46,934 bases of DNA from Clostridia bacterium (GTDB lineage: Bacteria > Bacillota > Clostridia > Oscillospirales > RGIG8002). Positions 8,929 to 18,456 of this stretch are shown one piece after another (the stretch's first letter is position 1; each line of letters opens with the position of its first letter). The position numbers and the translations under genes are program-made. The stretch spans positions 1-46,934 of the forward strand of contig JAFRVI010000078.1 in assembly GCA_017438525.1 (NCBI GenBank), read 5' to 3'. The notes beneath the pieces were generated by a model. The model worked only from the letters and a program-made list of their open reading frames with translations. It had not been told where the DNA came from and made no database searches.

Positions 8929-9296
8929 GTAAGAAACAGACGGACTCCCGGAAGGGATACTTCGTCGGAAAGATAAAGGGGGCGATTCCAATGTACACCT
9001 CAAATACCGCCACGTCGGCGGCGCGTTGTGCGGACGGCGCTCTCGTTGAAACCGTCTGACGCGAATTGACGGCGGTCACTCCTTTGCGGATACCGCGGTG
9101 CCCTGTCGGGCAAAACGAAAAAGACGCGTTACCGACGTACAAGACCAAAATAAGCGAAAAGGAGAAATCACCAAGGAGACCTGAGTTACTCACATTTACC
9201 GCCTATCCCGCAGGTTGCGGATTTGAGAAAGGTTCTTAATTGTGATTGTACCTAACAACGCACGGGGCTGCTGAAAGGCAGCCCCTTTTATTTATT
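8929..9296 (+). ncRNA. Unidentified structured RNA of about 370 nt
   Basis: A near-consensus promoter (8894-8922) and a strong terminator (9264-9296) bracket about 370 nt without a plausible gene. Several hairpins can be drawn: TCCC-GGAA-GGGA inside GACG/CGTC near the 5' end (about 8938-8966), GGACGG with CCGTC (about 9031-9058), GCGGT/ACCGC (about 9072-9096), GCCC-TGTC-GGGC (about 9100-9111) and CCGCA/TGCGG (about 9208-9220). A 22-codon frame at 8991-9059 follows a G-rich SD-like site, but its peptide (MYTSNTATS...) looks like nothing known. I do not recognise RNase P RNA, tmRNA, SRP RNA or 6S RNA. Large Clostridia RNAs such as raiA remain possible, but I cannot confirm any by eye. Confidence 0.6.
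9264..9296 (+). terminator. Terminator of the RNA candidate
   Basis: GGGGCTGC (9264-9271) pairs with GCAGCCCC (9278-9285), followed by a T-rich tail. Confidence 0.9.
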
Positions 9297-9309
9297 CTTT
9301 GATAAAACG

Positions 9310-9341
9310 AAAGCGGACAGACGCTCACGTCTGTCCGCTTT
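9310..9341. terminator. Bidirectional terminator
   Basis: A perfect 14-bp stem, AAAGCGGACAGACG (9310-9323) with its complement (9328-9341), sits 50 bp beyond the stop codon of paralogue B. T-rich sequence lies on both sides. It probably ends paralogue B and backs up the RNA terminator. Confidence 0.85.
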
Positions 9342-9391
9342 TTATCTTGTATCCCTTATTCAGCATGCGCGTAGGCCGCGGCTTCTTCATT

Positions 9392-12300
9392 TCAAAACTC
9401 GACGTATTCGACGCTCGCGGCAGTAACGGACGGCGCGGTGTCGATTTCGTCGGAAACGGTCAGTTCGCCTGCGCACAGGCGCGAGATCAATTGCGCGTAG
9501 TCTTCCTGCCCGAAGGCCTGATTCCACAGCGTTGTATCATACGGCAGCTGAACGAAGTTGTTCTCCGGATCCAGCGCATCATTGAAACCGAGCAGGAAGT
9601 GCCGGCCGGCGCAGTCCGCCCAATTGCCTTCCCGTATCGTTTCGAGAGCGCCGAAAACAGACGGGTAGATACCCTTTATCGCGGATGTCAGGACAAGCCC
9701 TTCATCAAACATCACGGACTGATCCGAGTCGACGCCGATCAGCTTGCCGCCCTTTTCCTGCGCGGCTTCGGCAACGGAAAGGGAGATGCCGCCTCCGCAG
9801 GCGAATACCGCCTGTACTCCGCCGTCGTACCATGCGCACATATTCTCCGTAATCTCTTCCGACGGGGCAAAGGAATTCGCGTACGCGAATTTCACCTTTG
9901 CGGTTATGCCGAGCTCGCTCGCGGCGGCGTCGGCTCCCTGCAGGAACCCGTAACCGTAGCGCGTGACGGCGGGGATAGGCATTCCGCCGAGGAAACCGAG
10001 ATTATCGTATCCGAGCTTCACCGCCGCATAACCGGCGAGGAATCCGGCGGCCTCTTCGCGATAGGTCAGGCAGAGGACGTTACCGTAGTCAAAGACGTTC
10101 TCACCCGCCGCCTCGAGCAGCTCGTCGCGCGAAACGTCGATCAAGACGAACTTCGCGTCCGGATACTGCGGCACTTTTTCCGCAATGAGATCCGTCATCA
10201 TAAAGCCGATCACAACGAAAACGTCGCACCCCTCCGCCGAGGCGTCGTCGATCAGGCGGCCGTTATCGAAATCGTCGCCGAGCGGATAATACGCGGAACG
10301 ATAAATATGATTCTTTTCGCCGAAATCATCAATAGCTTTATACGCCGCGCCGGTGAACGCGTCCCATTCGTCGACGGGAGCGTCGCATATCAACGCTATG
10401 CCGCGGATACCGCTTCCCTGCGGAACGATACCGAGCGCAATGCGGAGAAGGACGAGCGCGTCGACTACCGTAACTTCGCCGTCTCCGTCAACGTCGCAAT
10501 TCGCATCGACGGTCATAAGTCCGGCCGAAACTCTGAGGCAGATAAGCACGTCGGAAACCGTTATCTCGCCGTCTCTGTCAACGTCGCCGGGCATGCCGGG
10601 CGCGCCCTCGTTCACGCGGAATCTGACGGTAACAATCTTGTCAAGGTTGATGACCTTCAGGACGTAGTCGCCGGGCTCATTGATCGTCACGCCGTTTCCG
10701 ACATCGAAGCCGTTAAGCTCTCCCCTGCCTGTATTCCATGTTACATTGACCGGCGCATCATATTCGCCGCCGTCCTCAACTCCGGTGATGACGGGCATTT
10801 CGCCTTCTTCCTGATACGCGGTGAGATCGTAATAATAAACGCCGGTGGTGGACTTGCCCGCGCCGGTGAACCCGATTATTTCGAGTCTTGAAAGATCAAG
10901 CTGCCCGTCGCCGCTGACGCGCACGAATTGATCGAACGGCGCGGTGATCTCCTTCTTATCGGCACCGATAGCTCCGACGTTGAACTTGTATATCGTATCT
11001 TCCTCTTCGCCGGGGTATCCTATGAGAATATCGCTGTCGGTAACGTCTTTGGTGGAATAGGTCTTAAACTTCAATCCGCTGTAATCGCGCATATCCGCTA
11101 CAAACGGATTTTTGACGATGCCTTCTGCGGTCTTGTTGTTGAACTCCCACTTGGTACGCGTGGAATAAACGCAGAGCGCGTTATGCGTAACGTCTCCGTC
11201 AGTCACGTCTCGCATCGTGGCGCGGCAGGTCGTGACAGTCATAAGCGAAGTATCAGAGGTCTGCCACGGCTTGAAGCCGAAGGGCTCGTTATCCTTCAGC
11301 GCGACCGCGCAGCGAACCGTTCTCGCCGCGGCGGTGACGTCGCCCTGGTCGGCGGTGTAGATGCGCGCGAGCTTCTTATACTTGTTGCGAATGCCCTCCA
11401 GCACTCCCCATGCGCGTGCGGAGTAGTCATCCGGATTGGCGACCGCCGCGTCGCGGAGCGCAGCTTCAAGCTCGGAAGTATCGAGACTTCCGGTGCCGAG
11501 ATTCCAGCAAAGCGTGTTCGCCTTGTTATGATAAGTTATACCGTATACCTTTGTCCCACCGGCGCCGAAAACGGCGTTATGGATCGCATACGTGCCTTCC
11601 TGTCTGCCGTTGAGCGTGCGGAGGTATTCGCCGTTTGCGGTATAGAGTCTGCCGTATCCCTCCAAACTCATGAGGAGTATCATCTTGCCGTCAGGCGACC
11701 AGCGCGCGGTCGGGACCGCCTGACCGAAGCCGCCCATCACGGAGAGCAGCTTGCCTGAAGCGGCGTCGAAGAGTCTGCCGCCGTCGGTGCTGCCGCTGAC
11801 GAGCAGTTTCGTGCCGTCCGGCGAGAACTCGCAGGTGCGGATCGAAGCTCTGCTGACGTTCGCCGCTTCATACTTCATCGTTTTTGCGGCGACGTCGTAT
11901 ACGAATATCTTGCCGCCCTCGTCGGTCGTGGCAAGCAGCGCGCCGTCCGGAGACCAGTCAAGACCTCTGGCGCAGTGGATATGATCCGTAAACACGGCGT
12001 ATTCGGTAAGCGCGCCTCCGGTGATGTTGTAAACGATTATCTTTCCGTTCGCGCAGGCGGCGGCGAGTTTCGTGCCGTCCGGCGAAACCTTCAGAGTCCT
12101 TACGTTACTGCCGGTAAACGGGCCTTCGGTCACGGCTCCGGTCGCCGTATCCATTATATAAACGTATTGCGAAACGTCTTTGCTCGGGATCGAGCTATCC
12201 GCTTCCCCGCTGATTCTGCCGCCGGCGAAAAGCTTGCTGCCGTCAGCGTTGAAATCAACCGCTTCGACGTATACGTGCGGGAAAGAGCCCGTAGCTTTCC

Positions 12301-14674
12301 TCGTCAGCGCGGGGCTGTCAAGTATAACGACCTTATCGCCGCGCGAAGCTACCGCTATCTTGGTTCCGTCGTCGGAAAACAGTATCTTGGAAATTTCATT
12401 GTATCCGCAGGAATTACTCTTCAGAAGCGAGTTATCCGAAGTATCGGTAAGGTAAACCGTGCCTCTGTCGGAAGACGCGACGTATTTGCCGTCGGGAGAA
12501 GCGTCGAGAGCGCACATCCAACCGCTTCCTGTAACGACGTTGGAGGCGTTCAGAACCTCGTCGTTGTAGGCCGGAGCGTCCGAAACTTCGCCGGCGCGCT
12601 TATACACGCGAACGTAATCGACGTACATGAACGTTTCGTCCGCCATATCGCTGTAAATCTGGTTGTTGCCTGGCCCCTTGGTAGAAACGTTGAGAATCAG
12701 ATAGTGCGGATTATCGCCGAAGCCCCAGCGGATCTCGTCTGTCGTCAGCAGCATCGACATATACATCATTCCGTCGACGTAAGTGCGCGCCTGCTTTTCA
12801 TCCCATTCTACCGTGAAAGTGTGGTAGTCGTCAGCGTAGGGTTCCTTGTTCTCGTTATATATCGTGGTGCCTTTTGCGGCGTGGATCATATAGTCGTTGC
12901 TCGTATCGCTGCCGTAAAGGTTGCCCTGATACGTGAACCAGTGGTTAGTGCCGTATATCGCGTACGGATCGCTTGCGTTATCGCTGATATCGAACTCCAT
13001 CATATCGAGCTCGCCGTTGTAAGGCCAGTTGCCGTACTGTCCCATAGACCAGAACGCAGGCCAGGAACGCTTGCCGTCCGTAAGTTTGGCGCGCATTTCG
13101 ATTTTGCCGTAAGTCACGCCGTAGATGCCCTGGGTATCCATATAACCGGAGGTGGCGTGATAGTTGCCGTAATCCTCTTTTACGGTCCTGATAACGAGTT
13201 CGCCGTTCTTGACGTAGATATTATTCGGGTCGTCGCGGAAGGTTGCGGGCTCGCTGTCGCCTCTGACTTTGCCGTTCGCGACGTTCCACTTCGTACGGTC
13301 GATGGAGTTCCCGTCGAACTCATCGCCCCAGACCTCGACCCATTCGTCCGTAACGCATTCGTATACGTCCCATTCATAAGCGGAGGAAACGAGATCAGGC
13401 ACGCCGCCGCTTATACCGAGGTACTTGCTGCCGCTTTTGAATACGAATCTGCCGTTGGATTCGGTAACTGACCATTTTTGGCGTGGATTATCGAGATCCT
13501 CGTGGTGTTCAAGAGCGAGCTTTCCGCTTTCGATTACTATAGTTCCTATCGATAACGTCGTGCCGCGCGCCATTGTCGCGGAGGTACCCTGATTTATTAT
13601 GTGATAGTCGCCGCTGCGGAGCTGCTTGTAAATCTGCCACTGCTGCGTCACGTCGTCGCCATTGCCCTCGGAAAGACTGAATGACTGATTGGAAGAAGTC
13701 CAGTCGAGGCGGCTGCTCGACGCCTGCTGCTTGTAGACTGTCTCTGTGAGCGCCGGTCCCCAGGTGACGACCTTGCCGGTCGCCGGATCGGAAATCTTAT
13801 AGATGTGTTCGTTGTCTATCTGATCGAAAGCGGTGACCTTCACTTCCTCGTAGACGCGGTCGTCCTTCTCTATCGTTTCGACGAAGGCGTGAACGTCGGA
13901 AATATAAACGCTCGCGCCGGCTTCGCCGCTAACGGCAAAGCCGAGGAGGTTCATCGCGCCGGAAAGATCTATCTTCGAATCGGGATAGTTGACCTCCGGA
14001 TAGAATATCTCCCACGGAACGTAGACGTAACCCTCTTTCGTCACGGGGATATCATAGACCGAGAGCATTTCTTCCGATTCCGCGGTCGATTTGCCGACGT
14101 AAAGCTCGATGCTCCCGACCGCGTCGTAGTTATCCGAAGAGAGCCACAGCGCAAGACCGTCCGAGAAATACATATCGACTCCGAACGGCGAATAAGCGCC
14201 GTCCTCACCGGGTCGGTTGATGAACATGACGTAACTGTCGTACGCCGTCAACTTCAGCGACTGCGACGCGCCCTCCGGCTTGACGTCGGTGACGATTAGC
14301 GAAGAGAGGCCGAAACGGTTCATTCTTTCGACCTGCTCCTGAGTCCATTTATCGACGCCGTTTAGATTGACTCTGCCGGATACGGTCATCGGAAGAAATC
14401 CATCGACCGCGGCGGCAAGACGCTCGTAAGCGTTGTCTATCTCCGGCTGCGCCGCGGAATCGTCGATGATGACTGCGTCGGCGGCGGCAAGCTTGCCGTA
14501 GAGGTATTTTCTTGTCTGTTCGGTCCCACCCGAGAAGTAGAGCTCGCGCGCTTCATTGAGTTTCTGCTCGAGCTCCGCCTTTGTCGTCGAGGCGGATGCG
14601 GTTATTGTGAACGAGCCGGCAAAAACACCCGCTATCATACACAATAGGATCAATGCGGATAGCAACTTTTTCAT
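9392..14674 (-). CDS. Secreted GH16-propeller-dockerin protein with BMP-type binding domain (paralogue B)
   Basis: This is the largest of three paralogues (1760 residues). It has a signal peptide (MKKLLSALILLCMIAGVFAG), FIVAR-like helices, a CBM-like beta-sandwich, a ricin-type trefoil (about 275-440), a GH16 domain (about 441-695) with intact catalytic motif ELDMME (E555, D557, E560), a WD40-like propeller (about 700-1070), a second helical stretch and beta-sandwich, a short Ig-like segment and a dockerin (about 1352-1414). Unlike its relatives it continues for about 340 residues with a periplasmic-binding fold like the BMP/PnrA family (starting GIRGIALICDAPVDEWDAF; also DNLGFLGGMPIPAVTRYGYG, FACGGGISLSVAEAA and KLIGVDSDQS). 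That family binds nucleosides for ABC transporters; here it has no lipobox and would be extracellular. The gene follows prkC on the same strand; GGGAGG precedes the ATG. Confidence 0.9.
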   Translation of the reverse strand: MKKLLSALILLCMIAGVFAGSFTITASASTTKAELEQKLNEARELYFSGGTEQTRKYLYGKLAAADAVIIDDSAAQPEIDNAYERLAAAVDGFLPMTVSGRVNLNGVDKWTQEQVERMNRFGLSSLIVTDVKPEGASQSLKLTAYDSYVMFINRPGEDGAYSPFGVDMYFSDGLALWLSSDNYDAVGSIELYVGKSTAESEEMLSVYDIPVTKEGYVYVPWEIFYPEVNYPDSKIDLSGAMNLLGFAVSGEAGASVYISDVHAFVETIEKDDRVYEEVKVTAFDQIDNEHIYKISDPATGKVVTWGPALTETVYKQQASSSRLDWTSSNQSFSLSEGNGDDVTQQWQIYKQLRSGDYHIINQGTSATMARGTTLSIGTIVIESGKLALEHHEDLDNPRQKWSVTESNGRFVFKSGSKYLGISGGVPDLVSSAYEWDVYECVTDEWVEVWGDEFDGNSIDRTKWNVANGKVRGDSEPATFRDDPNNIYVKNGELVIRTVKEDYGNYHATSGYMDTQGIYGVTYGKIEMRAKLTDGKRSWPAFWSMGQYGNWPYNGELDMMEFDISDNASDPYAIYGTNHWFTYQGNLYGSDTSNDYMIHAAKGTTIYNENKEPYADDYHTFTVEWDEKQARTYVDGMMYMSMLLTTDEIRWGFGDNPHYLILNVSTKGPGNNQIYSDMADETFMYVDYVRVYKRAGEVSDAPAYNDEVLNASNVVTGSGWMCALDASPDGKYVASSDRGTVYLTDTSDNSLLKSNSCGYNEISKILFSDDGTKIAVASRGDKVVILDSPALTRKATGSFPHVYVEAVDFNADGSKLFAGGRISGEADSSIPSKDVSQYVYIMDTATGAVTEGPFTGSNVRTLKVSPDGTKLAAACANGKIIVYNITGGALTEYAVFTDHIHCARGLDWSPDGALLATTDEGGKIFVYDVAAKTMKYEAANVSRASIRTCEFSPDGTKLLVSGSTDGGRLFDAASGKLLSVMGGFGQAVPTARWSPDGKMILLMSLEGYGRLYTANGEYLRTLNGRQEGTYAIHNAVFGAGGTKVYGITYHNKANTLCWNLGTGSLDTSELEAALRDAAVANPDDYSARAWGVLEGIRNKYKKLARIYTADQGDVTAAARTVRCAVALKDNEPFGFKPWQTSDTSLMTVTTCRATMRDVTDGDVTHNALCVYSTRTKWEFNNKTAEGIVKNPFVADMRDYSGLKFKTYSTKDVTDSDILIGYPGEEEDTIYKFNVGAIGADKKEITAPFDQFVRVSGDGQLDLSRLEIIGFTGAGKSTTGVYYYDLTAYQEEGEMPVITGVEDGGEYDAPVNVTWNTGRGELNGFDVGNGVTINEPGDYVLKVINLDKIVTVRFRVNEGAPGMPGDVDRDGEITVSDVLICLRVSAGLMTVDANCDVDGDGEVTVVDALVLLRIALGIVPQGSGIRGIALICDAPVDEWDAFTGAAYKAIDDFGEKNHIYRSAYYPLGDDFDNGRLIDDASAEGCDVFVVIGFMMTDLIAEKVPQYPDAKFVLIDVSRDELLEAAGENVFDYGNVLCLTYREEAAGFLAGYAAVKLGYDNLGFLGGMPIPAVTRYGYGFLQGADAAASELGITAKVKFAYANSFAPSEEITENMCAWYDGGVQAVFACGGGISLSVAEAAQEKGGKLIGVDSDQSVMFDEGLVLTSAIKGIYPSVFGALETIREGNWADCAGRHFLLGFNDALDPENNFVQLPYDTTLWNQAFGQEDYAQLISRLCAGELTVSDEIDTAPSVTAASVEYVEF

Positions 14675-14714
14675 AACTGACCTCCCGTAAAAACATATCC
14701 TTTAATTAGTGAAA

Positions 14715-14745
14715 CCGGCGCGCGTCTGTCATGATCGCGCGCCGG
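14715..14745 (-). other. GC-rich hairpin between prkC and paralogue B
   Basis: CCGGCGCGCG (14715-14724) pairs perfectly with CGCGCGCCGG (14736-14745). On the minus strand only TTTCAC follows, so it is a weak terminator or an attenuator/processing site that would lower expression of the GH16 gene relative to prkC. Confidence 0.55.
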
Positions 14746-14753
14746 AACAGCCC

Positions 14754-16664
14754 TTAATTAAAACTGACAGTGCCGTTATCGAAATTGACTTTGCCCTGTT
14801 TAATGACGTCTTCATTTATCCTGAAGACCCATTCCTTCGTTCCGCTGTGACCGGTAAACGTGACCTGAATACCGTTTTTGACGCGGTCGGAGTTATAATT
14901 TACGTCAACGAGGCGCAGCACGGACTCCTTCTCGCCGGACTTTTCCTTGACTGTATATATATCCACGTTGAAGCTCGTGTAATCCTTATAAATTTCCGGG
15001 ACTTCGAAGGTGTATTTGACTTCTTTTATCGCGAGCGTGCCGTCGGAGATCGTAAGATCGACCTTGTCTCCCTGATTGAGCGTGCCCTTATCGGGATTCT
15101 GGGCGATGACGGTGCCGGCGGGCTTTTCGGAGGCGGCCGTCGTAACAACGCCCTTGTCAAGTCCGGCGTCCTTCAGCTTCTTCTCCGCCTCTGCCTCGGT
15201 AAGTCCGACGACGTTGACTATTTCAACGGGACTGACTACCGGACCTGTGCTTACGTATACCGTTATCTCCTCGCCGACTTTTACCGGAGTTCCGATCTTC
15301 GGGCTCGTTCCTATGACAAGCCCCTCCGGTACGTCGTCGACGGATTTTTTCTCCTCGACACAGGTGAGGTTGAGCTTCTGTATCTCCGCTTTTGCCGCCT
15401 GATACGAAAGCTGCGCAACGTCAGGAACATCCACCTTCTGCACGCCCTTGCTGACCGTCAGATAGATGCGGTGGCCTTCGGAAACCTGCGTGCCGTCTTT
15501 CGGCTGCTGCGAAATTATCTGCCCCTCTTCGTATTCGTCGTCCCAGACTTTGTTCTGCTCGATAAAGATAAATTTGTTTGTGTACTGCGGATCGTTGACG
15601 ATATCGCTGTAGTACTTGCCCTTGAAGTCCGGCACGACAAAATCGGTGCCGCCCTTGTTTTTGGCAATAAGCACGACGAGTATTATCGCGGCAATGACCA
15701 GCACCGCGGTTATCGCGATCAGTATCGGCACAAAAGACGGAGTCTTTTTTGACTTTCCGTTATCTTCCGGCTTGATTTTGCCGAAGTAGCGGGTCTTTGC
15801 GGAATCATCAACCAGGTCGTAATCGAAAACAACGTCCGGATCGTTTTTGACCGCCTGGATATCCTTTATCATATCGGCGGCGGAAGCGAATCTGTTTTCG
15901 GGCGACTTCTGCATCGCCTTCATAATGATCTGATCGACCCCTATTGGAATCGTGTCATTGATCATCCTGGGGTTGTCCGGCTGCTTCTGGACGTGCTGCA
16001 GCGCGATGGAAAAGGGCGTATCGCCGTCAAACGGGAACTTACCGGTCGTAAGAACGTAAAAGATTGCGCCGAGCGAATAGATATCCGCTTTGAAATCCGT
16101 CTCGTTGCCGGAGGCCTGCTCCGGACTGATATAGTGCACGGAGCCGAGCGCCATTTCACTCATCGTCTTCGTATCGACAGACGCCATGCGCGCGATGCCG
16201 AAGTCGGTGACCTTGACGGTGCCGTCTTCAAGCAGCATAATGTTCTGGGGCTTCAGATCCCTGTGAACGACTCCCCTCTCATGAGCGTGCTGTATGCCCT
16301 TGAGAGTCTGCTCCATAATAGCTATCGCGTCATGCAGCGGGAGGACCTTCTTCACATCGATGTACTGCTGGAGCGTTATGCCGTTGATATACTCCATAAC
16401 GATATACTGCGGCCCGTCACCGGAACCGACGTCGTATATGCTGACGATATTCGGATGCGAGAACATCGCTATCGCTCTGGATTCGTTCTTGAAGCGGCGT
16501 CTGAACTCCTCGTCCTCCGCGAATTCATCCTTGAGTATCTTTACCGCAACGTTTCTCTCGGCAAAACGATCGTAGGCCTTATAAACAACGGCCATTCCGC
16601 CGACGCCGATGACTTCGCGTATCTCGTATCTGTTATCTAATCTTACTCCGAGATATTTATCCAT
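14754..16664 (-). CDS. prkC: PASTA-domain serine/threonine protein kinase
   Basis: This 636-residue kinase has a cytoplasmic Hanks-type domain (about 10-270) with IGVGGMAVVYKA (glycine loop), VVHRDLKPQNIM (catalytic loop) and VTDFGIARM (DFG). A single membrane helix at about 306-332 leads to three extracellular PASTA repeats and a C-terminal beta-rich tail. The family senses muropeptides and lipid II and controls wall synthesis, division and spore germination. The start is the ATG at 16664, within the last codons of the phosphatase gene (8-bp overlap) with GGAGGGG before it; an in-frame start further upstream would lie deep inside prpC. The kinase-phosphatase pair is translationally coupled. 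In Bacillus subtilis rsgA and rpe follow prkC; here a GH16 gene does. Confidence 0.95.
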   Translation of the reverse strand: MDKYLGVRLDNRYEIREVIGVGGMAVVYKAYDRFAERNVAVKILKDEFAEDEEFRRRFKNESRAIAMFSHPNIVSIYDVGSGDGPQYIVMEYINGITLQQYIDVKKVLPLHDAIAIMEQTLKGIQHAHERGVVHRDLKPQNIMLLEDGTVKVTDFGIARMASVDTKTMSEMALGSVHYISPEQASGNETDFKADIYSLGAIFYVLTTGKFPFDGDTPFSIALQHVQKQPDNPRMINDTIPIGVDQIIMKAMQKSPENRFASAADMIKDIQAVKNDPDVVFDYDLVDDSAKTRYFGKIKPEDNGKSKKTPSFVPILIAITAVLVIAAIILVVLIAKNKGGTDFVVPDFKGKYYSDIVNDPQYTNKFIFIEQNKVWDDEYEEGQIISQQPKDGTQVSEGHRIYLTVSKGVQKVDVPDVAQLSYQAAKAEIQKLNLTCVEEKKSVDDVPEGLVIGTSPKIGTPVKVGEEITVYVSTGPVVSPVEIVNVVGLTEAEAEKKLKDAGLDKGVVTTAASEKPAGTVIAQNPDKGTLNQGDKVDLTISDGTLAIKEVKYTFEVPEIYKDYTSFNVDIYTVKEKSGEKESVLRLVDVNYNSDRVKNGIQVTFTGHSGTKEWVFRINEDVIKQGKVNFDNGTVSFN

Positions 16665-17394
16665 TGATTGACCCCTCCATTGAATTTCCGCTGATAATGA
16701 CCGCGGTAGCGTTATCCGTTCCGCCGCGCTCAACGGCAAGAGCGATGATTTCATTAACGGCTTCGTCCGGCGGCTTTTCCATAAAGCCGGCAAGTTCGGC
16801 TCCGTCTATGAGGTTCGTCACCCCGTCCGTGCAGAGAAGTATGGAATAGTTCTTCGGCAAATAGTATTCGGTGTAATCCGCTTCGAGCAGCGGCGCGACG
16901 CCGAGCGCCCGAGTGATAAGATTTTTGTTCGGATAGTTCTGCGCCTGATCCGGTGTGAGCTCGCCGCTTTCAAGCAGCTCCTGCACGACGGAATGGTCGC
17001 GCGTCAACTGCTCGAGCTCCGTGCCGTTGAAAAGATAGGCGCGGGAATCGCCGGCGTGCACAAGGTAAAGCGTTCCGTTTCTTACCACAGCGGCAACGAT
17101 CGTCGTTCCCATTCCCTCGAGGGTGTCGATTTCCTTCGACTTTTCATAGACCGCGAGGTTGGCGGCGTCTATCGCGGAAAAAAGCACGTACTTCAGATCA
17201 GAGTTCTTTTCCGCAACGGAAATACGCTTCGCGACTATATCAGCGGCGATATCGGACGCAACGGCGCCGCCGTTGGCCCCGCCCATTCCGTCGCAAACCA
17301 CGGCGTATGCGAAGTTTTCACCTTCGCCCATTATGAAGGCATCCTGGTTTTCCTTTCGGACAAGCCCGATGTCGCTTGCTCCGTATACCCGCAC
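16657..17394 (-). CDS. prpC: PP2C-type protein phosphatase
   Basis: This 245-residue PP2C (PPM) phosphatase begins SDIGLVRKENQDAF and carries VVCDGMGGANGGAVAS, HAGDSRAYL, LTRDHSVVQELLE, LLCTDGVTNLID and GGTDNATAVII, the metal-binding and catalytic motifs of the family. It reverses phosphorylation by the kinase encoded next to it. It uses a GTG start (17394) with AAAGGAG upstream, and its 3' end overlaps prkC by 8 bp, so the two should be made in fixed ratio. It follows rlmN with a 15-bp gap. Confidence 0.95.
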   Translation of the reverse strand: MRVYGASDIGLVRKENQDAFIMGEGENFAYAVVCDGMGGANGGAVASDIAADIVAKRISVAEKNSDLKYVLFSAIDAANLAVYEKSKEIDTLEGMGTTIVAAVVRNGTLYLVHAGDSRAYLFNGTELEQLTRDHSVVQELLESGELTPDQAQNYPNKNLITRALGVAPLLEADYTEYYLPKNYSILLCTDGVTNLIDGAELAGFMEKPPDEAVNEIIALAVERGGTDNATAVIISGNSMEGSING

Positions 17395-17409
17395 GGCAAA
17401 TCACTCCTT

Positions 17410-18456
17410 TCAAGCGTCCGCACGCTTTTCTTCATTTTCAAAACGCAGCCGCAGCTGTCCGCAGGCGGCGTCTATATCGGTTCCGAGTTCGCGTCTGACA
17501 GTCGCGCTGATACGCTCGCGCTCAAGGACGTTCAGAAACGCGTTTATCCGCGCCGGCGACGGTCTCTCCCACTCGCACTCATCGGAAGGATTCAGCGGTA
17601 TGAGATTGACGTGGACCATCATTCCGCGGAGTCTGGAAGCGAGCTCTCTCGCGTTTTCGTCTGAATCGTTCAGCCCTTTTATGAGCGTGTATTCGATCGC
17701 GACGCGGCGCTTCGTATAATCCGCGTACTCTTTAGTTTCGGCGAGCAGCTCGCGCATTTCGTACTTCGCGGCGACCGGCATTATGCGGCGGCGGATCTCG
17801 TCGTTCGGCGCGTGGAGCGACAAAGAAAGCGTCAGTCCGAGCCGCATTTCGCGAAGCTGCTTTATCCGCTCGACAAGCCCGCAGGTCGAAATTGATATCC
17901 CCCTTATGCTCAAACCAAGGCAGCGTTCGTCCGTCGCCATAGATATGAATTTCACTACGTTATCGAAGTTATCCAGCGGCTCGCCGGTACCCATTAAAAC
18001 TATATTAGATATTTTAACACAAAATTGTCTCTCTGTAAAGATTATTTGGTCGAGCATTTCCGAAACGGAAAGATTCCGTTTCAGTCCGCGCTTTGTCGAA
18101 GCGCAGAAACGGCAGCCCATACGGCATCCGGCCTGAGTGGAAATGCATACGGTGTTGCCGTGTTTGTACTTCATAAGTACCGTTTCGACGGCGTTTCCGT
18201 CCGCGAGACCGTAAAGCAGTTTCGCGGTCTCGCCGTCCGAAGAGACCTGCGAGCGCAGTATCTCGGGCTTCGATATGAAGAACAGTTCTCCGAGGCGACC
18301 GCGAAGCTTTGCCGAAAGGTTAGTCATTTCCGCGAAAGAAGCGACTCTGTCATTATAAAGCCAGCGAAAAATCTGCGCCGTCCGGTAGCTTTCGCAGCCC
18401 TCGGCGGCAAGCAGCGCCGTCAGCTCTTCAAATGTCAAAGCTTTGATATCCGTCAT
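17410..18456 (-). CDS. rlmN: 23S rRNA (adenine2503-C2)/tRNA methyltransferase, radical SAM
   Basis: This 348-residue enzyme has the radical SAM cluster motif C-x3-C-x2-C (CRMGCRFC) after TVCISTQAG, and further family signatures: MGTGEPLDN, LSLHAPNDEIRRRIMP and VHVNLIPLNP. It methylates C2 of A2503 in 23S rRNA and A37 of some tRNAs. The start is the ATG at 18456, which overlaps the rsmB stop codon as ATGA; the reading frame extends further upstream, but that part lies inside rsmB. The gene is in its usual Bacillota place between rsmB and prpC. Confidence 0.95.
   Translation of the reverse strand: MTDIKALTFEELTALLAAEGCESYRTAQIFRWLYNDRVASFAEMTNLSAKLRGRLGELFFISKPEILRSQVSSDGETAKLLYGLADGNAVETVLMKYKHGNTVCISTQAGCRMGCRFCASTKRGLKRNLSVSEMLDQIIFTERQFCVKISNIVLMGTGEPLDNFDNVVKFISMATDERCLGLSIRGISISTCGLVERIKQLREMRLGLTLSLSLHAPNDEIRRRIMPVAAKYEMRELLAETKEYADYTKRRVAIEYTLIKGLNDSDENARELASRLRGMMVHVNLIPLNPSDECEWERPSPARINAFLNVLERERISATVRRELGTDIDAACGQLRLRFENEEKRADA

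Noticed and set aside
8991-9059. A 22-residue peptide gene with an SD-like G-run
   Set aside because: The codons fall inside a region with strong hairpins, and the peptide has no signal or family resemblance; it is better seen as part of the structured RNA, though a small uORF cannot be excluded.
9299-10891. A 530-codon open frame on the plus strand, opposite paralogue B
   Set aside because: It is the antisense of a well-supported gene, has no SD or promoter and no recognisable motif. Long antisense frames are expected in GC-rich coding DNA.
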